From: Pestalotiopsis fici W106-1 | Lineage: Eukaryota; Ascomycota; Sordariomycetes; Amphisphaeriales; Sporocadaceae | Assembly: GCF_000516985.1 (NCBI RefSeq) | Contig: NW_006917092.1 | Span: 946,619-1,010,618, forward strand | Reading direction: 5' to 3' | Length of the DNA: 64,000 nt | Shown here: in pieces, positions 34,198 to 44,580 of the stretch | Layout of the letters: every line of letters starts with the position of its first letter | How positions within the stretch are numbered: the first letter of the stretch is position 1 | Notes under the pieces: generated by a model | The model's input: the letters and a program-made list of their open reading frames with translations, nothing else | Database searches by the model: none | Told to the model about the DNA's origin: nothing | Translations under genes and position numbers: made by a program

Positions 34198-35305
34198 GAC
34201 GAGGCATCGTGTGGTTCAACGTTCGATGGGCATATTGAGCGCGGGTGTGGCGATGACTGCTGAGGTGGAGGAGGGACTGACCTGGCTGTTATTGAGGGGT
34301 AAACATGAACTGATTACATACATGTCTACCCGCGCCTGCCTGCCAATGACGCCGCTGCGAAGATGCACCTATCATCACGTGGTTCAACGCAATGCAGGCC
34401 TTGACTGACAGCCCTTGGAGACATGGCTGCATCTCATTGGCGAGGGTGACGGACATGGGTAACTAAACAAGAATCTCCGCGCAGACTCATTGCTTGGATA
34501 TTGACCCCGTCGAAGGATGTTGTCGCTGGTTATCTGATCACGATACTGCAGGCAAACCCAAGTAATGGTAATATTAGAGTAGTGTTAAATGGAAGCACTA
34601 CGGAATAAGGAATAGGTATGGACGGTTCCCTGCATCAAGTCATCCGGGGCTAACCTAGCACGAGCCCCGTTAATGGGTGTAAGGTACAGAGCACACACGT
34701 GGTTTTTAGCGGGTAACTCGAGATGGTGTTACGCTAGTGACCACTGACAGCGCACAATAAAACCTTAGCTTTCTTAGCACCAAGGTGAGCATAACTGTCT
34801 GGATCTTTCCCATTAGCGAGCCATTGTCTTCGAAATTGAATAATCGTCCCCGAGTGCCTACCATGTCCAGCATACCATCGTTGGATCTACCAACGAGCGA
34901 CAGTGGTGTATCACTAGCGATTGCCGGCAAAACGATTCCACTCATTAATACGGTTTTTTCAGATGCCCAGGACTCGTATATGCCCTCTGTTCAAGACAAA
35001 GCTGCAGCTTAGAAGATTGTATCGCAAATTTACCATGCCAGAGTGTCCGACGTCATGACGGAGACGCATAGAGATGTGCTGGCCTCATGATTCAAAGGTA
35101 AAGTCCGCCGCCTTTCTTCTCGAACATCGCTCAACGACCGTCTTTGTTAGAGCGCTTGAAAGACTGTTCCCAATACTCCTCATTTTTCCTTTGTATCTCA
35201 CCCATACTCAAGACCACATATACAGGTATTTAACCAAGTCCATCTCTCTCACGCCGCCTTGTCCATCTGTACGCCTGCCGTACTCACAGTACAGACCCAT
35301 CCGCC
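34198..35305. other. NLR upstream intergenic region
   Basis: Promoter DNA between divergent genes. A near-repeated word GTGGTTCAACG occurs at 34210-34220 and 34380-34390, 170 bp apart, following GAGGCATC and TATCATC. No gene is supported. Confidence 0.35.
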
Positions 35306-36479
35306 ATGGCTAAGCAAGAATCAAAACCAAAGGCCAGCCCCAAGGCTTCAACGTCAAGCAATGACAAGACACGAGTCACAAAGCCCAAAGTCCCAAAACG
35401 TTCAATCGAGGCTCTACTACGAGTGGCATCAATCTTCTCACTCAGGACTACTGCAGACTGATGTCGACCATGTCGAGAGCCGATGATCCAATCCAAGCTT
35501 TCAATCAACGCAAGTTCTCCCCCTTAACCCCCTCTGTGTCTAGCACGACGGAATGGCCAAGCAATAATTCTAATACCGCCTAGTCAATAAGAAAGAAAAG
35601 AAGCTGGTCATGCAAAACCTATTACTAGGATTCCGTCAATTCTCCCGTGATGGCGGCCGGAATCCAGCCCCGGCAGATATCCAATCTTTGTCCGAAATCA
35701 GCTACCCGGTGGCGGACAAGGCCTTGATATTTGGTGCACGACTGATAATGAAGGATAGCGATGAAGAAAATAGCGATGAAGAGGACAACGACGAGGAGCT
35801 GAGGCCCAAAAGTACAATCCAACGCGGCCATGACTATGGAATGGTACATGGACAGAAATGCTCGTCGCCAAATTTACAAGTTGGAGGAAGCTGTACGCGT
35901 CCCGTCTCCATGGATGTCATGGGTCGCGTCAATCTGGAGCACGACCCGTACTGCCTCCGGAAACACTTCACAACGCGATGGGCTGTGCTGAAGGACGGGG
36001 ATGGTGCTGAAGTTGAGTGGAGCGATGCGGAGTGGTTCTACGCGGACGACGTCGGCGCCAACAATACTCCCGTGGGTCTGCAGGTGGCTGACGACAGGTT
36101 CTCGGGGTCGGTCAGGGCTTTACAGGCGCATGCGACCGACCTCGATTTGATATGCGAATTCAATTTCGCTGCGGTCAAGGGGAGGATGCGTCTGTACAAT
36201 CTCATCTCTGCACAACTATTGCTATACCGAGTCGTTGCCAACTTTGCGGCGCCACCGTGCACGGAAGTAAATGGTTACAAGTCTGCCTGGTCCTACACTT
36301 TTTACCACCGGGAAGACCCCACGTGTATGCTCGAGATTTCTGAGCGCGCGGGCGCGCCCTCGGCGAAGTTTCTCGGGAGCAGGAAATCTAGTCATGAGGC
36401 CCTCCAGCTGATGGATTGGCTCACGGGCACAAATTATCCGCACTCGTACGATTACACGCTGTGTGGACAAGTTGCATAG
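35306..36479 (+). CDS. Uncharacterised protein, possible 5' frameshift
   Basis: Unrecognised family. The secure part is exon 35584-36479 (298 codons), rich in acidic residues (DSDEENSDEEDNDEEL) then a compact Trp/Tyr-rich domain (AEWFYADDVGANNTPVGLQV, YKSAWSYTFYHREDP) likely globular. It joins exon 35461-35509 through a GC-AG intron (35510-35583, donor GCAAGT, branch CTAAT), reading MSTMSRADDPIQAFNQLNKK; this model is 314 aa. A good upstream ATG at 35306 opens a Lys/Ser-rich N-terminus (MAKQESKPKASPKASTSSND) but ends at a TGA at 35460-35462, exactly where the other frame begins. A single indel or sequence error at about 35440-35462 would fuse the two. No function is assigned. Confidence 0.55.
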
Positions 36480-36841
36480 ATGTACTGGTAATTTTCAAGA
36501 CTTCAAGGCCATATTCAAATCAAGTCAAATTGCCACTGTTCGGACCGCACCATCCGCAATATTGATCTTGGCCTTTCGAAAGCATAAAGTGAATGTGTTC
36601 TGTAGGTGCGTAGAAAAAGGTCTGAGAATTCGACGGCACTAGGAACGGGTAATACTGAGAAAGATCATCTTATAAAGAACTAGTATTGTGAAAGCTGCAT
36701 AACGAAGGGTGCGTTTCCGAATGACTAAGTAACCAAAACTTTTGTGACCCGTTGCCCTGGCATTCTGATCACCATTACTCTCGACTACTGCTCCAAGTTG
36801 ATCGTGAGTGTCAGCTACGTGACTGATCTTTCTTTATACAT
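36480..36841. other. Convergent intergenic spacer
   Basis: Lies between two genes read toward each other. No gene or repeat seen. Confidence 0.35.
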
Positions 36842-37491
36842 TCATAGGTCGCCGCTCCTAACCGGGGCCATACCGCTAGTGGCGACATACTGTATGCGGC
36901 AGTCGACATCTTTGACACCCTGGAAGACTTTCTGGACGGGTGTATCCACGTGATAAATTGAGATGGTGTAAAACGGACCCGTCGCTTGCTTGTCTGGAGA
37001 GGCTTCAGCGCCTTCCGCCACTCCAACAATGGTACCTGTGCCATAAGTATTGCCATTAGGTAGAATGAAAAACCTCAGGACAACACCGTTTGGAAATTTT
37101 GGGAAAGGGTTGTTCTTCTCTGCGTCACTTGCGCCTTGCGATGTGAGAGGATTCTTGCCAAAGGGCGCGTAAACTGGGAATTTGCCAAAATGATTATTAG
37201 CACGGGAGAGATTGCGAGTTATGATGACATGCATTGCAGCTCCTTATTCCGGAACCTCCTGACAACGTTCTCAGGGCCTTCGGCGAACTTTTCTCGATAC
37301 GGTAAGATTTTGGCAGTAACAAGGGCGTTTTTGCTGTCCTCGACATCTGCTATATAGTTGGGTATGTACGCGATGACTTTGGTCTTTGGTTCAATTTTGT
37401 TGGGTGGTGTGATATCCAAGAAGAAGAGGGCCTTGCTCTTGTCAAATGCTTTCTGCAAGTTTGCCCTCGAATCTGTGTTAGAATTTGCCAT
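36842..37491 (-). pseudogene. Uncharacterised gene with a one-base frameshift
   Basis: Two overlapping minus-strand frames give one continuous-looking protein. Frame A (37491-37219, 90 codons) starts MANSNTDSRANLQKAFDKSK and ends in RRFRNKELQ plus four residues before a stop. Frame B (from 37234 down to 36842) reads HVIITRNLSRANNHFGKF and ends in ATSGMAPVRSGDL. The span is 650 nt, one base short of a multiple of three, and I see no GT/GC-AG intron at the junction (CTGCAATGCATG, about 37223-37237). A single lost base is the simplest explanation, either real or a sequencing error. About 216 aa if restored. No signal peptide and no family recognised. Confidence 0.45.
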
Positions 37492-38674
37492 GGCTGCTTG
37501 AAATATTCTAGCAGAATTGAAACCAATCAGGTTTTATTCTTTTGGATGAAAATTTGATTTGTGAAATCACTTCCATGCCCGACAATAGCCCTTCCTTATA
37601 TCTTCATTAGCTCCCCCTACATTTGATGTTCAGCGGTGGCCGCTTGAACAGATACACTCCACGGGCAAGTATGAATATGCGCAGAGGCTTTCAATGAACA
37701 TTCATGTGATTTGCCGCATTTGCCGTGACTTGGTGTTCTGATTTATGATGAGAGTATTGCGCGACCAATCAGCGCTCAAGACTTGGATTGACTTCAGCTT
37801 TTACATACTTTTCAACTTGACCCAGAGTTTGGGTTCGTCTCCATCCAGGAGCCAAGTTGCCGGGTAACTTCAATATGACACTGTCGGATGTGTTGCTGCC
37901 GCTACCATACTTGAATCCAATCACAGCTGCGAATAAAGCATGGTCGGCCATGTTCATACATTCTAGAAAACCTGTGTTCATCTCCCTGGACAGAGCGCCA
38001 ATGATTGGATCGATCGATCGATCGATCTCTCGCTTCCCACGGCATTGTATGCAAAACTATATTGTGACAACTTGGAATATCTGTTACGTAAATTCCTATT
38101 CCTTTATTCACGGCCAAATGCCAATTGATTACGAGACGGGAAGTCTCGACATGGCATTTGTATCTGAAACAAACTATTGCACAGGCAAAAACATGGATGC
38201 ATGTCACCGGAGAGTCAAGAAGGCTGATCTGGAGTCCTATGAATGAATTCAAAAAAGCGGCCCGTTGACTTAGTAATGTAGATACCCCACCATTGATGTT
38301 GTGCAAAACGTTCCAGGGCGCAAGTGCTAGGATTGATGCCAGCAGCTTCAAAGATGCCCCACAATCATGGCCATCCTCAGCGTCACGGTGTGTACATTCA
38401 CCATCAATCAGACAGTTCTTTGGGTACAACGTGCATCTACGTTTCTGTGTCATTACATGCCGAGAAACACCGAGTTCGTTAATGAATAGAAAGACAAACG
38501 CAGCTATATTAGTATAGAACATGGAGCAGTTTACAGGGATATCCAAGACTGCCCGAAATTTCCTACCATTTCATTAGCTCTGCCATTGGAGCACACTCCT
38601 AGTTGGACATTCAACTCGCACCAGTATTCATGGTTTCACTAGGGTACATTGGTAGAGCGGGTAGAATTCTACTA
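37492..38674. other. Intergenic before TIR element; weak small-secreted candidate
   Basis: A minus-strand frame from an ATG near 38522 reads MFYTNIAAFVFLFINELG, signal-like, then a Cys-containing stretch (RRCTLYPKNCLIDGECTH). It continues to 37902 without family features. I regard it as unproven. A (GATC)n microsatellite lies at about 38008-38027. Confidence 0.25.
38008..38027. repeat. (GATC)n microsatellite
   Basis: GGATCGATCGATCGATCGAT: about four and a half tandem GATC/CGAT units. Confidence 0.8.
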
Positions 38675-38782
38675 ACCAGTCGGACCCACTTATGCAACGC
38701 ACCCCCTTTTGCAACAGGATTCCCCGCAAAACAGTGATTTTTCAATCTTTTATAATTAATTAACGAAAAATGGTAAAAATAA
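38675..38782 (+). repeat. Left 108-bp terminal inverted repeat
   Basis: Reverse complement of 39664-39771 with no mismatch that I can find. Contains the C-run GCACCCCCTTTTGCAACAGG and ends TGGTAAAAATAA. Confidence 0.9.
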
Positions 38783-39663
38783 GGAGAAACTTATTTTAAT
38801 ATCTTTTATAAATAATATAATAAATATTATAATTATTTTTAATATTGCTATCTTTTGTTAAGCTATAATAATTTATTTTAATATATACTTTTTTAAAAAA
38901 TATAAATTTTATTTTATAAATTTAATAAATAAATAAATAAAAATTATATTAATAAAATAACTTTAATTATATTTAATTACACGTATAATAAAAGTATTAA
39001 ATTTAATTTTAGCTTTAAAATAATACGTTTTATAATTTTTCAATTTATTTTAAAACTTTAAAATAAAACGTATTTTAAAAATTTATAAAAAATATAATAT
39101 TAATATTTATTAAAGATTTAAATTATTATATATATATTTTTAAGTTTTAATTACGATATATTTAAGTTTTATATTTATATTATAAATATTTATAAAAATA
39201 AGCATATTTCCTTAAATTTAAAATTAAAACTTTTAATATTTTATGCTTATAACCTATTATAAATAAAATATAAATTATTAATTAATATTATTATATTTAT
39301 TTTATATTATATAACGTTTATAATATATAAATAATTTTAATTTAATTTTTTTTAATTAATTATTAATTTTTAAAATTTAATATTTTTTATTTATTTAAAT
39401 AAAATATTAAAATACTTATATAACGTAAATCTTTTTTTTTAAAACTTTAAATTATATCGTTTTAATTATATTTATAAAATATAATTTTACTTTCCGAGAA
39501 AATATATTATAATATTAAGAATATTAATTCTTTTAATTTTTTTAATTTCTTTAAAAATTTAAAATCATATTATATATAATATATAGCATTTTAAAATGCT
39601 TATTATAATAACTTAACACTTAATTATAAATATATAACTAAAGTTTGAAATAACGGTTTCCGT

Positions 39664-39771
39664 TTATTTTTACCATTTTTCGTTAATTAATTATAAAAGA
39701 TTGAAAAATCACTGTTTTGCGGGGAATCCTGTTGCAAAAGGGGGTGCGTTGCATAAGTGGGTCCGACTGGT
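39664..39771 (-). repeat. Right 108-bp terminal inverted repeat
   Basis: Mirror copy of 38675-38782; its outer end reads GGGTCCGACTGGT followed by TA. Confidence 0.9.
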
Positions 39772-39773
39772 TA

Positions 39774-41632
39774 GCTTTGTAGTCTGTTTGTCGTGAGATG
39801 CGCATCTTGTTTCGGCTATAAAAACTTTGTAAGAACCTACGGAGCCAGGACTTGAGCGGCAACCATTCTGGCTTTGGAGGTGTATGTACTATGGCCTTCC
39901 CGCCCCTAACTGAGCCCTATATTAGCGTTTGGCGAGGGACGTATGCTAAGGTATGTTGTGCTAACTAGCCTCCACACGCAAACTAACCTACCTAGGTAGC
40001 ATGGTTTGTTTGCATTACCAAGCAATCGTCATTTGCGTAAACTGACTTCTTTCCAACCATCGTAAGGCAATATTATGTGAAACTCTATTCGATGAGATGA
40101 TACTCATCTTCACGCGTTGGACGTGCGGTCACATAAAACAGGATTTGTCATACATGCCCTGCATCGTCGAACATACATGTCGGCAGCTCAACCCGTCGCT
40201 ACGGCCCAGTGTTGTCAGTGCATAATCACATGCAATTACATCCATCTGTCTGTCGAGTAAAAGGATGGAGAGCGGACTTTCCCAGAATGAATAGACGCTG
40301 ATAGGCAAAGCACCAAAAGCCGCCGGCCACCTGGTCTGTCCCCCCAAAAAAGAAATCTCGCAGACTTTCTGGTTTCACTGCGTTTGGGTAAGGCTGCAGT
40401 CTTGGCACCATTTTGTCAGCTGAAATCCATGTGCAGTCAGTCATTGAGATATTTGTAGACCTTGGATTCCATTTACGGATGGGAAATCTCATCTCATCCG
40501 AGAATTAAAAGAAGGTGAAAATTTTGAAGTGGAATAGCCTCACCAAAACGTCGCATGCGACCCTTGCAGTATTGCAGTTGACAGCTGAAGCTGTAGTGAC
40601 TAAATTCAGAACCATCTTGATCTGAAATGTGCAATCGTATGCGGTTGCACCGCCTCCACGGAACTTGGCTTGGCGCATAATCTAGAGCCAAACCCACGGG
40701 AGAGTTTTCCCAATTTCGACGTGCTAAAAAGTGCATTTCTGCACAAGGAAAGCTTATGCTCCAACAAGGGGCCGGGCCGCCGGCCTGTATGACCATTTGG
40801 TGATGGCTTCTTCATGAGGCTGCTTCGTTGCCATAATAAATTGCATTTGCAGAAGGATTTGCACACACCACTACTCAATCTCGAGAGCGAGTCAGATCTA
40901 TCATGCTTTTCGCACCATTGACTTTTGATACCAAATGGCGCTTATTGGGCCCCCGAACATGGCCGTTCTACCTGTATGGCTTTCAAAGACGAAAAACCAG
41001 GCTGCTTATGGACAAGACTTCACTGTCAAATCTATGCATATCCAGAAATTGACATATGTTTGGCACGATTAATACTCTGACAGCAAAGATTTTCTGAGGA
41101 GATTCAACCGTCAAGCTTGGAGTCGTTATGAGGCAGTTACTGCATCTCGACTGCTTACAAAAGATCATATCATGATGTGAAAGCCAAGTCGCTTTGGCCG
41201 TGGTCATTGTGTCGAGGCTGCAGGCACTTTTTGACAATTGTAGGTGAGCAGCAAGGCTGCCGGATTAAGTGTGCAAGGGGAGCATACCCTGTCTGGGCCC
41301 TACTATCTATAGTAGCCAGGTCAAGTTTCATGCAGGAGGCGGCTGACCAGAATATGCATATTTACTTTCACATCATGTTCAAGTGTACATCATGGGCAAG
41401 TATAGGGGTGGCTCGGTAGAATTGGACATTGTAGGAGTTGGTGCTCAGCCATGGAGCTGAAAAGGATACCCCTATATGGGATCAAGTAATCAAGGTATAT
41501 AACAACGACAGATATCCAAATGAGTTGTCGAATACAGACTGGAATCACCAAGACTCTGCAGCGTTCTACTCCTCAATCGAACCAACTACTTGTTTATTAT
41601 CATCTCTTGTCAACCCTTCAACTCTCTTCAAA
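39774..41632. other. Intergenic, no confident gene
   Basis: Two adjacent minus-strand frames (40494-40878 region and 40226-40492) could be joined by an intron-like GTGAGG...GAG at about 40497-40547. The joined product shows Cys/Trp residues but no signal peptide or known family, so I do not call a gene. Confidence 0.3.
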
Positions 41633-42673
41633 ATGGGTTCTGGCAAGACACGCGGTAGAACAGGGAAGAGATCTCCCAACTATGCGCCAATGGGTTGGTG
41701 CCAGACACAAAGTATCCATGTTGAGCACATTGCTAATCAAGACATAGGCAAACCTCGCAAGAGCGTGTTCAAATGGCTTTGCCTGTCCATTCTCCTCTTC
41801 ATCGCTGCAGCAGCCATGAGCAGTAAGTGACAGGTCCAACACGACTTTCGTAATGATTGCTAAGAAACCCTAGTCTACATCGCTTGCGGCTGCCTGTACA
41901 ATGACGACTTGTATATAGTGCAGCTCAAATCCAACGACACTGTTCCTGTTCGAGTCCGACTTGGCTACCTCGGTATGTACTCGATGCTGATCATTTAGTG
42001 TATTGGACATATGGCTAACCGCGGGATCGTGTTATCAGGCACTTGCGTCTCCCTCGACGGAGACGCCGACGATGAATCCTCCAACAGGACGGCTTGCATT
42101 GCCCACATCAACTACGACAATGACCAACCTCTAGCAGACCAGTTCGCCGACGAACTACAAGAGAAGCACGTCACAATCAATGCTCAGGACCTGAACAACA
42201 CTCTCGGCGAGCTTCTCTCCTTGACCGAGACTCTGCAAGAGCAAGTCTTTCCCTCGGGCATCCCCATAAGCTTTCTCGTACTCTTCCTGCTGAGCACAAT
42301 CTTTTACTGGCTGCTGTCCGCCTCGCCCTCGAGCAACAAGGCCTACAAGTTTGCCTTTGCCCTCACCACCATTCTCAACGCCTACGGCCTCATGCTCGGC
42401 TTCATGCTGGCCCTGTCCACGCTGCAGGCCTGCAAGGGCCTCAAGTTCCCCGCGACCGGCGAGAACGAGTTTGACCAGCTGGGCGTCTACATTAAAGACC
42501 TCCCGCGCCTCCAGTATCTCCAGTGGGCCACGTGCGCCATCTGTGTCCTCGAGCAGATTAGCATTGCGGTTCTGTTTATTCGCCATAGTGCTCACCGCGG
42601 CGGCGATGCCGTGGTTACCATCTTGCCTCTGTATATTCCTTTCAGAGGAAAAGGCAAGCGTCGCTGCTGCTGA
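41633..42673 (+). CDS. Fig1-like Ca2+ regulator/membrane fusion protein
   Basis: Four-pass membrane protein resembling Fig1, which in yeasts and filamentous fungi supports low-affinity Ca2+ uptake and membrane fusion during mating and growth. Exons 41633-41693, 41748-41822, 41874-41972 and 42039-42673 give 289 aa. TM1 is WLCLSILLFIAAAAMS. The extracellular loop holds VRVRLGYLGTCVSLDG plus a second Cys (NRTACI), the Fig1/claudin-like GYxGxC signature and an N-glycosylation site. TM2-4: ISFLVLFLLSTIFYWLL, FALTTILNAYGLMLGFMLAL, ATCAICVLEQISIAVLFI. The cytosolic tail ends KGKRRCC, a possible palmitoylation site. All introns have CTAAT/CTAAG-type branches and phases agree. Family assignment rests on topology and one motif. 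Confidence 0.7.
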
Positions 42674-43328
42674 TGTGGGTCAATGCTACTGAACCAGAGT
42701 GGCGCGAGTCACTACCAAAAACCATTTTTGCAGTAATTGCCATGCAGTCTTGAGGAAGAATAATTCATTGGTGTTGGCCCATCAGATGTTTGGAATTGTA
42801 TGTCAGAGGTCGTAATAAGCAAGTTTTGTTTGTTTTTTTAGCAGGGCATGATTATATGTAGCATTATTCGATTGTTTTTCAGCGTCACTGTTCGCGTGAA
42901 ATCGACAACACAAATATCACTCGTCGTTGTTTCCACGTCGAATATCCAAGCATTAATCATGTCTGAAATCCAGGCGATTCGGTACTTTTGGTCATCTGGC
43001 TTGTCCATCGCCATTATCTACTTGCCTTTATTCCGCGCCCGAAGCAAAGACGCATTGTGTCAACTCGTCAATGAGACAGACACCCAAAGAACAAGGAACG
43101 ACAAGCAATTGTTCTACCTTTGACAGTATAGACCAACGAATGAGACCACGAAGTATAAAGCTCTTCTGGCACCCAGTATCCCCGATGGCAGTCTATAAGC
43201 TGTGCATTTTGACAACCTCCATCTTATCAAGAATCAGGTATTCTTGATTTTCTATTTCATCTCGTTTCCCTTCTACCGGCTCTATTTTTCTCTTTTTATC
43301 CTTTCCCTTCTCAACCCGGTGCACAATA
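42674..43328. other. Intergenic, no gene seen
   Basis: The 3' region of the Fig1-like gene and promoter of the next. A CT-rich leader (TTTTCTCTTTTTATCCTTTCCC) immediately precedes the 43329 start. Confidence 0.35.
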
Positions 43329-44108
43329 ATGGCAGGCAAGTTGACCGTCAAGATCCCGCCCTCGCCCTTTGTCCGGGTCTCCTCCTCGCAGGACGAGGAG
43401 CAACAGCGCCCAGTGATGCGTTCTCTCAGGCCCAAGCCCCAGAGCTCCCAACCGTGCAGGCGGCTGCGGGATCCCACCGACTACGAGTCGGACCGTTCCG
43501 AGTACTCGGAATCCGAGGACGAGGACCCGTACTGTAGCCGCCGGGGCGAATTGCCCCGCAACATGAAGAAGAAGAAGAGCAAGGGCGTAGACGGTCGTCG
43601 CGGCAGTGCCGCCGACGGCGAGGCCGAGGAGAAGCATTCAATGCGGCCCAGCCCAGGTGAATATGAAGCCCTTCTCGAGAGCGAGAATAATCCCTACAGC
43701 GAGGATACAAAGCTGCCGATGACCACGCCTGCGGGCCTCGGGGGCAAATTCTCGCATACCAAGCCCAAGTCGTCGTACTCTATTTCCTCCTCGTCCTCTT
43801 CCTCCTCGCTCAACTCGCAGGCTAGTGTCGAATCCTCGGCGCCCAAGTCCAAGAACCGCTGGGCTGGCTTCTGGGGAGGACGCTCGCCGTCTCCCGAATC
43901 CGAGTCTTCAAAGACCGGACAAAAGATTGTCGAGGTCCAGGTCGAGGTCGCCCGTCCCAAGTGGGACTCGACTGAAGAGACGCTACTCAAGCTTCGCCGT
44001 GAAGAGGAGGCCGCTGAGCGCGCTATTGAGGAAGAGAAGCTGAAAGCGCTCGAGAGGCTGAAGAGTCTCGGCATCACTGATTCTGGAGTGCGTTGTATAG
44101 ATAGGTAG
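43329..44108 (+). CDS. Disordered Ser/charged-rich hypothetical protein
   Basis: Single-exon, 259 aa, no family recognised. It opens MAGKLTVKIPPSPFVRVSSS, is low-complexity throughout, with acidic patches (SEYSESEDEDPY), a Lys cluster (MKKKKSK), a poly-Ser tract (SISSSSSSSS) and a short aromatic motif RWAGFWGG near residue 180. The last 50 residues (KLRREEEAAERAIEEEKLKA) should form a coiled coil. Strong GC3 codon bias and a pyrimidine leader support a real gene. No signal or membrane segment; probably cytosolic or nuclear. Confidence 0.65.
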   Translation: MAGKLTVKIPPSPFVRVSSSQDEEQQRPVMRSLRPKPQSSQPCRRLRDPTDYESDRSEYSESEDEDPYCSRRGELPRNMKKKKSKGVDGRRGSAADGEAEEKHSMRPSPGEYEALLESENNPYSEDTKLPMTTPAGLGGKFSHTKPKSSYSISSSSSSSSLNSQASVESSAPKSKNRWAGFWGGRSPSPESESSKTGQKIVEVQVEVARPKWDSTEETLLKLRREEEAAERAIEEEKLKALERLKSLGITDSGVRCIDR

Positions 44109-44580
44109 AGGGTAAGATTATTCTAGACAATAATATTAACACTTTTAACTTCATTAATGATGCGAACATAATTATGCACAAAATATCATGCTTGTTTCAC
44201 TGCAGCATTAGGTCAAAACGAGCCATGTCAAATTTCTCTTTGAAATTCTTCCTACTCTACACCCGGTGGTCCAAGCCACACACAGAAACAAAAACCGGAC
44301 GAATACCATGATCATGCGTGTTCCTTCATAGCTCATATCAACAATGCGTTTCACCGCTGAGCTGCGTTCCCAACTCTATAGGCTCTCTTGCGCCCATCCT
44401 CGAGGTTTCCCTTCTCATTTCGATGTCCATGTGTGACTGTCAGGGGAGCTCCAAATGCCCAACCACATGACACAGTCCATTTTCATTATAATACAGATCA
44501 ACTCCCCCAAATGACAAAAGTCCGAAAAACTCCTTGTACCTTTGTTCTAAGATGCCCTTTTCCACATCATTGGTTGTCGA
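44109..44580. other. Convergent 3' intergenic region
   Basis: Lies between tail-to-tail genes. No gene seen. Confidence 0.35.

Larger units (their letters stand above)
38673..39773. mobile_element. TA-flanked TIR element (Fot1/pogo-like, non-autonomous)
   Basis: Element 38675-39771 (1,097 bp), flanked on both sides by TA, the Tc1/mariner-class target duplication. Its termini are 108-bp inverted repeats (38675-38782 and 39664-39771) that are identical by eye over all 108 positions, beginning ACCAGTCGGACCCACTTATG. The roughly 880-bp interior is almost pure A/T with no open frame. Size, TIR length and TA duplication fit a deleted/RIPped Fot1-like element or a large MITE; a transposase is not detectable. 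The outer half of each TIR has ordinary base composition. Confidence 0.85.

Noticed and set aside
40226..40878. Two minus-strand frames that could be spliced into a Cys-containing protein
   Set aside because: Junction is weak (GTGAGG...GAG without a branch point), no signal peptide and no family; not enough for a gene.
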